Shown here one piece after another: positions 7,183-14,312 of a stretch of 64,000 bases of DNA (position 1 is its first letter; every line of letters begins with the position of its first letter). A program made the translations under genes and the position numbers. Source of the stretch: Jezberella montanilacus (GTDB lineage Bacteria; Pseudomonadota; Gammaproteobacteria; Burkholderiales; Burkholderiaceae_B); NCBI RefSeq assembly GCF_003003055.1, contig NZ_PVTV01000017.1, positions 1-64,000 of the forward strand, read 5' to 3'. A model generated the notes under the pieces. That model ran no database searches and was not told where the DNA came from. It worked only from the letters and a program-made list of their open reading frames with translations.

Positions 7183-9360
7183 ATGGCTACTCGTCGACGT
7201 AACAGTAAGTATTTTTTACAAACAACCGTAACTGCTACTGATATGGAGGATTTTTCGCCTGAGTTTGCCGATGCGTGTAAGCGTTGGGCATTACGAGCTT
7301 TGATCGACTTAGGTGGCCACGAGGGGATTGTTCAATCCAGTTTCTGCACTGAGCCTGGCCTCATGCGCGCACTGGGTCTTAATCAAGAGATGATCGAGAA
7401 CTACGAGCCTGAGCGCATGCTTGGTGCGCTTAAACAATTACACCGCGATGTCGTCAATCCAAAAACTGCTGACGAGTCTGGTAGCGCAGCAGCTGCTGCT
7501 AAGACGCTTTGTACACCGGACAGCGTCTTAATGCGCAATATTGACTGGTTAGGTAATCAAGTTTCGCTCACGTCAGATGAAAAGCAAATTTTGCTTCTGA
7601 GCGTTTTGGTGCGCCAAAATCCTTTTCTCGGGCAGGCCGTCGAAGCCTTGGGCTTCTTGTCAACGTCGCGTGCGAATTCTGTGTTGTCAGTACTACTTGA
7701 TATCTCTGTGCCTCGTGTGCTTCAGGCGCTATCGGAGGATTCAAGCTTGGTTCGGTCAGGTTTAATGTTTATCGACGACAGCGGCAATTTTGAGTTCAAT
7801 AATAAGGTCGTAATGCTGACGGGCTTAGATGGGCAATTAATGGTGGAGCAAAAAAATCTCTATTTTCTGTTTGCTTATAACTTTGTCGTGGCGCCCAAGC
7901 CCAAACTGACACTAGAGCAGTTTGACCACCTTGGGTCCAAGGTTAAGAATCTCAGTACTTTTCTGAGTGTTGCAGTGGCCGAAAAACAAAAGGGCGTCAA
8001 TATTCTTGTTTACGGTCCACCGGGCACAGGTAAAACCGAACTAGGTCGTGCATTAGCTAAAGAACTTAAGTTTCAGTTGTTTGAGGTTGCAGTAGAGGGC
8101 TGGCGAGGTAGCCACATCGCTGGTAAGGATCGCCTTGCTGGTTATCGGTTGTCTCAAATGATCTTGGCCAAGCGCAAAAACACTATGCTCGTTTTTGATG
8201 AGATTGAAGACATCACTCCACGAACAGAGGATGATGGTAATAGTCGCCGAGGCAATCGCTCTGGTCAAAAGGGTTTTCTCAATCAACTGTTGCAAGAGAA
8301 CCCAGTCCCAACGATCTGGATCACTAATAGCTTGCGTCCGCTGGATCCAGCTCATTTACGTCGGTTCGATTACTGCTTGTTGATGGATATCCCTCCCAAG
8401 AAAGTTCGTACCGCGATGTTGGCGGATTGTACAAAAGGGCTCGATGTTTCACTTGAGTGGTGCGAAAAAAAGGCCGCTAATGATGCGCTATCCCCAGCTG
8501 GTATGTCACGCGCCGCCAAGGTTGCGGGTGCGATGTTCAAAGGAGGAGCCAACACCTCTGTTGAAGCCTTGCTAGATGACGTCATTGATTCGGCGATGAA
8601 AGTTTTGTCAATTGACGCGCCACCTGCGAAAGCGAAAGCAGGTGCAGTCAAGTATCAGTTAGACGCCCTCAACGCAGACTGCGATCTAGGCGATGTTCTG
8701 GCGGGTCTGACCGAGACCGGGGAGGGACGCATTTGTTTATACGGGGTTCCCGGGACAGGTAAGTCGGCTTTTGCGAAGTACGTTGCTGACGTACTAGGTA
8801 AGCCAGCACTTATTAAACGTGCTTCAGATATCTTGGATCCTTATATTGGTCAGACCGAGTGCAATATGGCTGAGATGTTTTACCAAGCCGAGAAGGACGA
8901 TGCTGTGTTGATACTGGACGAAGCCGATAGTTTTCTGCGATCCCGCGAGGGCGCTAGGCGTGGTTGGGAAATAACAGCTGTCAACGAGATGCTCACCCAA
9001 ATGGAAGCATTTGGGGGCATCTTCTTTGCAACAACGAATTTGTTGGATCAACTTGATGCCGCTAGCTTGCGTCGTTTTGACATGAAGATCAATTTCGGAT
9101 TTCTCAAGCACGCTCAACGTCTCTCGTTGTGTCGCGAGGTGTGCAAATCAATTGGCTTGGAAATGTCATCCCGGGATGAGTCTCGCTTGGTCGAGCTAGA
9201 AAAGTTAACGCCAGGCGATTTTGAAAATGCCCTAAGGCAGTCTCGTCTGCGCCCCCTTCGCACGGTGGATGATTTGCTCAGTCGATTGAGTCAAGAGGTG
9301 AAGCTAAAAAATCTGAGCTCAGGGCGTCCAATCGGCTTTTTGGCGACCGGTACAGCCTAG
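7183..9360 (+). CDS. Tandem AAA+ ATPase, 725 aa
   Basis: Two complete AAA+ modules are visible. The first has Walker A GPPGTGKT (278-285), Walker B LVFDEIE (336-342) and RRFD (393-396). The second has Walker A GVPGTGKS (521-528), Walker B LILDEAD (576-582), sensor-1 ATTN (616-619) and RRFD (630-633). The N-terminal 270 residues are helical and unrecognised. The layout is that of Cdc48-like classic double AAA proteins, which remodel proteins or protein-DNA complexes. ATG 7183 is chosen because GAGGA lies seven bases upstream, although the frame is open to 7138. It leads a rightward set of four genes ending with the DUF2779 protein. Confidence 0.85.
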   Translation: MATRRRNSKYFLQTTVTATDMEDFSPEFADACKRWALRALIDLGGHEGIVQSSFCTEPGLMRALGLNQEMIENYEPERMLGALKQLHRDVVNPKTADESGSAAAAAKTLCTPDSVLMRNIDWLGNQVSLTSDEKQILLLSVLVRQNPFLGQAVEALGFLSTSRANSVLSVLLDISVPRVLQALSEDSSLVRSGLMFIDDSGNFEFNNKVVMLTGLDGQLMVEQKNLYFLFAYNFVVAPKPKLTLEQFDHLGSKVKNLSTFLSVAVAEKQKGVNILVYGPPGTGKTELGRALAKELKFQLFEVAVEGWRGSHIAGKDRLAGYRLSQMILAKRKNTMLVFDEIEDITPRTEDDGNSRRGNRSGQKGFLNQLLQENPVPTIWITNSLRPLDPAHLRRFDYCLLMDIPPKKVRTAMLADCTKGLDVSLEWCEKKAANDALSPAGMSRAAKVAGAMFKGGANTSVEALLDDVIDSAMKVLSIDAPPAKAKAGAVKYQLDALNADCDLGDVLAGLTETGEGRICLYGVPGTGKSAFAKYVADVLGKPALIKRASDILDPYIGQTECNMAEMFYQAEKDDAVLILDEADSFLRSREGARRGWEITAVNEMLTQMEAFGGIFFATTNLLDQLDAASLRRFDMKINFGFLKHAQRLSLCREVCKSIGLEMSSRDESRLVELEKLTPGDFENALRQSRLRPLRTVDDLLSRLSQEVKLKNLSSGRPIGFLATGTA

Positions 9361-9374
9361 GATGGTTAGTGATG

Positions 9375-9391
9375 GCGACAGAAATTGTCGC
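9375..9391 (+). repeat. Hairpin GCGACA-N5-TGTCGC before the 52-aa gene
   Basis: A six-base stem (9375-9380 with 9386-9391) with a five-base loop lies just after the AAA+ stop codon, in the leader of the next small gene. It has no following T-run, so it is not a normal terminator. An almost identical structure, with one more base pair, occurs at 14,254-14,272 before the propeller-like gene. Confidence 0.5.
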
Positions 9392-9457
9392 AACAATCCG
9401 TATCATTACTTTTCTCGCAGTTAGCTGTTTTTCCTTCAAACTTTTAAAGGATTTACT

Positions 9458-9616
9458 ATGCCTAAGCACAGCAATGTTTTGCCACTTGAGCAAGCTGGTC
9501 AAGGCCGTCAAAGCAGTTCATCCCGAGGACGCTTTTGCACACCCTATGTGCGCCTAGTAAAAGTAGGCCAACAAACAGTGGTTACGGCTGGCCGCCGAAA
9601 TCCACACGCGGCATAA
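9458..9616 (+). CDS. Small basic protein, 52 aa
   Basis: The frame begins at ATG 9458 behind a good ribosome site (AAAGGA, seven bases away) and ends TAA at 9614-9616. The product has a polar N-terminus with GRQSSSSRGRF and a C-terminal stretch VRLVKVGQQTVVTAGRRNP that looks like two beta strands. It is strongly basic and could bind nucleic acid or a partner protein. It lies between the AAA+ gene and another small gene in the same orientation. The family is not recognised; its reality rests on the ribosome site and context. Confidence 0.55.
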   Translation: MPKHSNVLPLEQAGQGRQSSSSRGRFCTPYVRLVKVGQQTVVTAGRRNPHAA

Positions 9617-9625
9617 AGTCAACGT

Positions 9626-9656
9626 GAAGGGATTCTGTAACTGTTGCAATCCCTTC
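9626..9656 (+). terminator. Hairpin between the two small genes, weak terminator or processing site
   Basis: GAAGGGATT (9626-9634) pairs perfectly with AATCCCTTC (9648-9656) around a 13-base loop. Only TTGCTT follows, so termination would be inefficient. It may attenuate transcription into the downstream 53-aa and DUF2779 genes, or stabilise a processed mRNA end. Confidence 0.4.
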
Positions 9657-9707
9657 TTGCTTCATCACGAAATTGCGTCAATTAACGATTCAACTTAGGA
9701 TAGCAAA

Positions 9708-9869
9708 ATGAAAGTTTACAAAGTGACTTACACAGCCTACGAAAAAGGCAGCTGCATGGTAGTGAGTGAAGGCGTCATGCCAGTCCACACAAGCTCGTCT
9801 TATGAAGCTGAGGAGACCGTAAAAGCAATGTTTAGTGGCCTAGAAGTGATAATCCGACATACAGACTAG
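9708..9869 (+). CDS. Small acidic protein, 53 aa
   Basis: ATG 9708 follows TTAGGATAG, an adequate ribosome site, and the frame ends TAG at 9867-9869. The sequence alternates hydrophobic and polar residues (MKVYKVTYTAYEKGSCMVV), then has a helix (YEAEETVKAMFSG) and a closing strand (LEVIIRH). That would suit a compact alpha/beta fold. The family is not recognised. It ends 54 bases before the DUF2779 gene and is likely co-transcribed with it. Confidence 0.55.
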   Translation: MKVYKVTYTAYEKGSCMVVSEGVMPVHTSSSYEAEETVKAMFSGLEVIIRHTD

Positions 9870-9923
9870 TGTCTATTGCAGTTGGGTTTAGTTTTTAAAT
9901 CTATTGATAAAAGGATTGACTTT

Positions 9924-11897
9924 ATGGCGAACCCTCGCTTTCTAACTAAGTCTCGCTTCAAACTGGCAGCAGAATGCCCGACCAAATTGTTCTACGCCAG
10001 CGAAAATAAGATATATCGAAGTCTTAAAAACGATGACAGTTTCTTGGCTATGCTTGCAGAGGGCGGTTTCCAGGTGGGCGAATTAGCTAAATGCTTCTAT
10101 CCGCACGGCGTCGAGGTGTCAGAAACTAGCAATGCTGAAGCCGTAGCTAAAACTAATGAACTTTTACAAGTCGAATCAATCGTGATTTTTGAAGCGGCGA
10201 TAGCATTTGAAAACCTGTTTATTCGTGTGGATATCCTCGTCAAGAACGGCAATCACTATGAATTGATTGAGGTCAAAGCTAAGTCGTACGATTCATACAA
10301 ACCCGACTTGGTTGGAACCAGGGGCGGCATAGTAAAAGGCATGCGTCCTTACATTGAAGATGTGGCCTTTCAATCTTATGTGTTTAAGCAGGCTTTTCCG
10401 CAAGCACAACTCGATAGTTTCTTGATGATGCCGGATAAGTCAGTGGCGGTCGACATCGACGGGTTAAATCAATACTTCAAACTAGTGCGTATGGACCAAC
10501 GCTCAAGAGTGATTGTGAATCCAGAGATCACTAATGTGGCTCTCGACCGTCGACTATTAGCGAAGGTCAATGTGGATAGTCTTGTTAATCGGGTGATGGA
10601 AGAGGGCGTGAGCACACCTCTGGGAATGGTGCCTGTAATTGACGCGATCAGACAATGGTCGCAAGCCTGTCTAGTCGGGGAAAAGATTGATCCTACGCCA
10701 GGTGGGCACTGCGGAAAATGTGAATTCAAGACTCGACCAGTCGATGTGCTAAGAAGTGGTTTGCACGAATGTTGGGCTGAAAAGTTCAACTTCACTCCTG
10801 AGGATTTCGCTAAAGGGACCGTGCTGGATTTATGGAACTTTCGCGGCAAGGATAGGATGATTAGCGAAGGCAGGGTTCGTATCCAAACCTTAGCCGAGCA
10901 TGATTTAAATATGAAAGACGGCGGCGAGATATTGAGTTGGACCGAGCGTCAGTGGATGCAAGCTCATGGGATCCCCAAGAATGAGGATAAGGGCGGCTTT
11001 TGGATAGCTGAAGCTCACATAAAGGCCGAAATGTCGAACTGGAAGTATCCCTATCATTTCATCGACTTTGAGACGAGTGCGGTGGCGATACCATTTCATA
11101 GAGGAATGAGGCCTTATGAACAAATCGCTTTTCAGTTTTCCCATCATATGATGCATGAAGACGGTCGCATTGAGCACGCGGGGCAGTTCTTACTAGCAGA
11201 GCCTGGTTTGTTTCCAAATTTTGAGTTCATCCGCGCATTAAAAGAAGAATTGGACAAAGACAACGGCACCGTATTTATGTGGAGCCATCATGAAAACACA
11301 ATATTGACGCGAATTGCCGAGCAACTTGAGAATTACTCAGATCGACCTTCTGACTGGGAAGCACTAAAAGCTTTTGCAGAGTCGCTACTTAAAACCGGCG
11401 ACCGCCCGATGTTTGACCTTTGTAAGTTGGCCACGGATGCGTATTATCACGTCGATACGAATGGACGCTCCTCTATTAAGATGGTCTTGCCTGCCGTGTT
11501 GAACTCAACGCCATCATTACAGGCTTTGTACGGCCGGCCAATTTATGGAGATGACACTGGTCGTTCTGATGGGATGCCGAGCCTGAATTACAAAAACTTT
11601 ACGTGGTGCAAAGCAACACCACAAGGGTCTGTCACGGACCCTTATGAACAGTTACGCCAATGGGGTAGTGAGCTACTTGGTGAAGAAGTGGCCGAAGGAG
11701 AAGATCCTGACGATCTTGTCATCGCCGAAGGCGGGGCTGCTGCCACTGCTTACCAACGGTTGCAGATGGAGAGTTTGTCGGCAATGACTCGCGACAAAAT
11801 CAAAAATGCCTTGCTCAGATATTGCGAGTTAGATACGCTTGCGATGGTAATGGTGGTGCAGGGATGGAACGCGTCGGTTCATCAGCAAATGTCTTAA
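9924..11897 (+). CDS. DUF2779 protein with Cas4-like nuclease head, 657 aa
   Basis: The N-terminal half resembles Cas4/RecB-type nucleases. It has an early cysteine C18 (AAECPTKLFY), D103 (RVDIL) and E116-V-K118 (ELIEVKAK) of a PD-(D/E)XK centre, then C263-x2-C266 (GHCGKCEF) and C283. These four cysteines are spaced like those that bind a 4Fe-4S cluster in Cas4 and AddB. The C-terminal half is DUF2779 and begins HFIDFET (D381, E383), resembling exonuclease motif I of DEDD proteins. ATG 9924 is chosen for the upstream AAAGGA. It is the last gene of the AAA+ set and probably acts on DNA or RNA ends. Both activities are motif-based inference. Confidence 0.8.
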   Translation: MANPRFLTKSRFKLAAECPTKLFYASENKIYRSLKNDDSFLAMLAEGGFQVGELAKCFYPHGVEVSETSNAEAVAKTNELLQVESIVIFEAAIAFENLFIRVDILVKNGNHYELIEVKAKSYDSYKPDLVGTRGGIVKGMRPYIEDVAFQSYVFKQAFPQAQLDSFLMMPDKSVAVDIDGLNQYFKLVRMDQRSRVIVNPEITNVALDRRLLAKVNVDSLVNRVMEEGVSTPLGMVPVIDAIRQWSQACLVGEKIDPTPGGHCGKCEFKTRPVDVLRSGLHECWAEKFNFTPEDFAKGTVLDLWNFRGKDRMISEGRVRIQTLAEHDLNMKDGGEILSWTERQWMQAHGIPKNEDKGGFWIAEAHIKAEMSNWKYPYHFIDFETSAVAIPFHRGMRPYEQIAFQFSHHMMHEDGRIEHAGQFLLAEPGLFPNFEFIRALKEELDKDNGTVFMWSHHENTILTRIAEQLENYSDRPSDWEALKAFAESLLKTGDRPMFDLCKLATDAYYHVDTNGRSSIKMVLPAVLNSTPSLQALYGRPIYGDDTGRSDGMPSLNYKNFTWCKATPQGSVTDPYEQLRQWGSELLGEEVAEGEDPDDLVIAEGGAAATAYQRLQMESLSAMTRDKIKNALLRYCELDTLAMVMVVQGWNASVHQQMS

Positions 11898-11934
11898 ATC
11901 CCTTAGTAACTACGATCAGACTACTTGCTTGTTG

Positions 11935-12032
11935 GGGGGTGCGGTGGAAAAGTTGGACTGGTTTATCCCGTAAGTCCGAGACTTTGTCGGCATTCTAAAG
12001 GACTGCATGATCCAAGGGATATATTGATACGC
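11935..12032 (-). repeat. IS3 remnant end, copy A of a direct repeat
   Basis: This segment matches 12,196-12,293 with about eight differences over 98 bases. It begins with GGGGGTGCGG followed by GGAAAAGTTGGACTGG, an IS3-style terminus. Read on the minus strand it encodes the last residues of an IS3 OrfB (SLGSCSPLECRQSLGL, then stop). It is the end of one decayed IS3 element whose remainder has been lost. Confidence 0.7.
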
Positions 12033-12177
12033 TTTTCAAGCTGACGCCGAGCTTCCCTAATCTAATCGCGTTGATCATCTGAGTTCGCCCAGAGGTTATG
12101 CCGACAAGAACGACTCTTTCCTTTGGATCGACGTATTCAACGGATACGTAGCAAACTTCAATATCGCCTTCAACCAC
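12033..12177 (-). pseudogene. Fragment of a host gene trapped between two IS3 ends
   Basis: On the minus strand an open frame reads VYVSVEYVDPKER-like sequence followed by VVLVGITSGRTQMINAIRL, then runs straight into IS3 copy A. The VGIT-x-GRTQ motif resembles a widespread uncharacterised family that I recall as uracil-DNA-glycosylase-like, but this is not certain. Only about 48 codons remain, so the gene was destroyed by the insertions. An overlapping minus-strand frame here has no coding character. Confidence 0.45.
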
Positions 12178-12195
12178 TCAATAGCCCGCAAATGC

Positions 12196-12293
12196 GGGGG
12201 TGCAGCGGAAAAGTTGGACTGGTTTATGCCGTAAGTCCAAGACTTTGTCGGTATTCTAAAGGACTGCATCATCCAAGGGATATCTTGATACGC
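12196..12293 (-). repeat. IS3 remnant end, copy B of a direct repeat
   Basis: This is the partner of the copy at 11,935-12,032, in the same orientation and 261 bases away. It forms the terminal part and OrfB C-terminus (EYRQSLGLTA, then stop) of the longer IS3 remnant to its right. Two same-facing ends imply two successive insertions or a tandem arrangement. Confidence 0.7.
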
Positions 12294-12717
12294 CTTTCGT
12301 TGTATCAATGAATATACGAATCAACGATCTGAATAAATTGCTCAATGGTTGTCGCCTGTCAGCTACGAGAGTAAAACAGCTATTTTTTCAGACGCCCAAA
12401 GAAGCCTTCACAAGCAGAGTTATCTGGTGAGCACCCTTTACGCGACATCGATCGAATTAGTTTGGCATCGCCCATCCGCGTTAACCAGCCTGGCCATCGA
12501 TAGTGAGCCCCGCGATCCGAATGGACGACCGGTTGATCACTATACTTTGCTACTATTTCGATGGTCGCATCCAGCATCGTGTTCACGTGATGGCGAGACG
12601 GACGTCTACACACTTGTCAGGGCCGCGCAGACGGGCCCAGTGATAAAAGTAAGAGCTGCAAGCAAGGCCAAGTTCGGCAAGGAGTTCTGGCACAGCATAC
12701 GTTTGTCTTAGGGCAGG
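12224..12717 (-). pseudogene. Decayed IS3-family transposase OrfB
   Basis: Minus-strand reading recovers an OrfB in pieces. An N-terminal piece (VPELLAELGLACSSYFYHW) comes first, then an internal deletion. A middle piece follows with HSDRGAHYRWPGW and SMSRKGCSPDNSACEGFFGRLK, the conserved IS3 catalytic-domain segment. The C-terminal piece is interrupted by a frameshift and three in-frame TGA codons, two of them where Trp is expected (RSW, IHW). It cannot encode an active transposase. Confidence 0.8.
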
Positions 12718-13946
12718 TCACGCTTGTGCCAAAGGCTTTGTATTAACTGTTCAACTGCCTGCTTTAAAACGTGGCGCTCAAGCATCGTGTTATGTCCGTT
12801 CTCTTGCGACAAATTCCCAACTGTCGTCGGCACATTTAAACCATAAGTTAAGTTAGTCCTAGTGCCATCCATCTGCACGTTAATGAATCGATGACCGTTT
12901 GTGTGAGCCTTAATAATGTTATTCATCAATTCTCGAATTATCCGCTGCCTCTGTGCGTCAGTCCTTTTCCTTTGACCCGAATGCACAACGCATCTATTGA
13001 AAGCCTCCCAATCTAGCCACACAAAAATCAATCCATGTTCCACACACCATTTAATCTTGGTTATGTGTTTGCACTGTATGTATTCCCAATTACCCTCATC
13101 CTTCGCTGGATAATGAAACGGACCTTGAATTTCAATGGCAATCTTAATGTTGTTCTCGAACAAGATTTGAAGGTCCAACTCCAGCCAGCTTCCATTATTG
13201 GAGATAGGTCTTTGTCCATGAAGTAGCCTGGGGGCGCCGTCCTGGCAGTTTGCATATATTGCGGCCAAGTCTCGATAAAGCACGGTCTCTGCCTGCGATT
13301 CACCAAACGTCCGAAGTTTCTCGCCCGCATCAAGATATTGAATTATGGACTTTACATAAAGAAGTATTTCTGTCGCTAATATACTACTTGGGCAAATTAC
13401 TAATTCTTGATTTAAATGTGCCTCGTCGACACCGAGAAATCTTCTCATACTGAGCATCGGTAGTCCACTGATCCAACCGAGCGGCGGACGGTTGTGATCT
13501 TGCACTCGCTCAATGTATAGAGTCTCTGAAAAGAGCTCAGCCTTAGGATGACGAATCTCCACGTTTACGTCATTGCTGACTACGCTCAAATTCAAAATAT
13601 CAAAGGATTGTTCCCCGTACTTTAGCTGTAAATATATGCAGCTCGTGTACAGTGGGTTACCTCCATTCCCAAAACCCTTGAGATGGCTTTTGTCTGCAGA
13701 CACACATATCCTTTCTGAAGATAAGCTATCTTTTATAAATTTGTAAAAAATCCACGCCGCAGCTAACCTACTCTCTAATTGCGTCACTCTAGCTTGATCG
13801 GGCTTTAGCTCCACTCGAGCGCCTTGACACTCCCATTCCTGCTGGTAACAATCTAACACAGAGGCGGGTGAAGCTGTTGATTCTGCGTGGTGCAGTTGAA
13901 ATTGCGCATACGAGTCATCTGTAAGATTTTGGTTATACCAGGCCAT
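12708..13946 (-). CDS. Predicted nuclease, 412 aa, C-terminus ending in an IS sequence
   Basis: Most of the protein is unrecognised. Residues about 250-315 (SWLELDLQILFENNIKIAIE, then QGPFHY and a lysine-rich helix, then GLIFVWL) follow the pattern of PD-(D/E)XK or Vsr-like endonucleases. Candidate catalytic residues are E256/D258, E272-x-Q274 and H278. The last residues DLP and the stop codon come from the IS3 end, so the natural C-terminus is probably lost. It may be a former defence or repair nuclease. Function is inferred from one motif region only. Confidence 0.55.
   Translation of the reverse strand: MAWYNQNLTDDSYAQFQLHHAESTASPASVLDCYQQEWECQGARVELKPDQARVTQLESRLAAAWIFYKFIKDSLSSERICVSADKSHLKGFGNGGNPLYTSCIYLQLKYGEQSFDILNLSVVSNDVNVEIRHPKAELFSETLYIERVQDHNRPPLGWISGLPMLSMRRFLGVDEAHLNQELVICPSSILATEILLYVKSIIQYLDAGEKLRTFGESQAETVLYRDLAAIYANCQDGAPRLLHGQRPISNNGSWLELDLQILFENNIKIAIEIQGPFHYPAKDEGNWEYIQCKHITKIKWCVEHGLIFVWLDWEAFNRCVVHSGQRKRTDAQRQRIIRELMNNIIKAHTNGHRFINVQMDGTRTNLTYGLNVPTTVGNLSQENGHNTMLERHVLKQAVEQLIQSLWHKRDLP
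12710..12720 (-). mobile_element. IS3 end identical to the end at the left edge
   Basis: TGACCTGCCCT reads leftward from 12,720, identical over 11 bases and in the same orientation as the IS end at 95-85. Immediately inside it lies the OrfB N-terminal fragment, so the original OrfA part is missing. The end supplies the last codons and stop of the nuclease gene to its right. Confidence 0.6.
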
Positions 13947-14016
13947 TCGCTACCCTCATTATATTTAGAAAGATAAAAAAACTAATAATGTCTTCACATC
14001 CTGACTGATCAGGCCG

Positions 14017-14160
14017 ATGGTAACAACAAAATGTTTTGTCTGGTTGACCTGTCTGGTTTTAACGGACGATGTTAATTTAGAAACGACGGCTCCGGTTGTT
14101 GAACTGCTTTTCCATCCAGGTACTTACTCAAGTGAGGATCTTGAGTACGGGCTTGTGTAA
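14017..14160 (+). CDS. Possible 47-aa peptide or gene fragment
   Basis: An open frame from ATG 14,017 to TAA 14,160 encodes a product ending APVVELLFHPGTYSSEDLEYGL. The VELLFHPG stretch recalls the C-terminal part of YdjC/ChbG-type deacetylases, so this could be a remnant rather than a gene. There is no good ribosome site. Evidence is weak. Confidence 0.25.
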   Translation: MVTTKCFVWLTCLVLTDDVNLETTAPVVELLFHPGTYSSEDLEYGLV

Positions 14161-14253
14161 GATCAATTTAGAAATTCAAGCGTGTGTTTATCATCAGGGT
14201 TGATACGAATCGACTCTGGCAACTGTCTAACCATACACAGAGTAGTACTTCGT

Positions 14254-14272
14254 CGCGACATAATCTGTCGCG
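14254..14272 (+). repeat. Hairpin CGCGACA-N5-TGTCGCG
   Basis: A perfect seven-base stem (14,254-14,260 with 14,266-14,272) with a five-base loop TAATC sits about 40 bases before the start of the propeller-like gene. Its core is the same as the hairpin at 9,375-9,391. Lack of a T-run and its place in a leader suggest a regulatory RNA element or protein-binding site rather than a terminator. Confidence 0.5.
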
Positions 14273-14312
14273 GCGGTCTGTCACCATCTAGCTTGAAAAA
14301 ATGGAGACAACT

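Larger units (their letters stand above)
13947..14312 (+). other. Intergenic region before the propeller-like gene
   Basis: This 366-base gap holds the start region of the leftward nuclease gene, a 47-codon frame (14,017-14,160) described separately, and a strong hairpin at 14,254-14,272. No clear promoter boxes were found. Confidence 0.4.

Noticed and set aside
7183-9360. AAA+ protein as ClpA/ClpB-type protease partner
   Set aside because: No ClpP-binding loop, N domain or M domain; two RRFD modules fit Cdc48-like AAA proteins better.
9369-9557. 62-codon frame after the AAA+ gene
   Set aside because: It overlaps the 52-aa frame in another phase, and only the latter has a ribosome site at the right distance.
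9924-11897. DUF2779 protein as part of a CRISPR adaptation module
   Set aside because: No cas1, cas2 or array is nearby; the Cas4 likeness is at the fold and cysteine level only.
12224-12400. TGA codons at Trp positions in the transposase, hinting at TGA read as Trp
   Set aside because: Another TGA replaces a Ser codon, the gene also has a frameshift and a deletion, and intact genes in the window end in TGA. Simple decay explains it.
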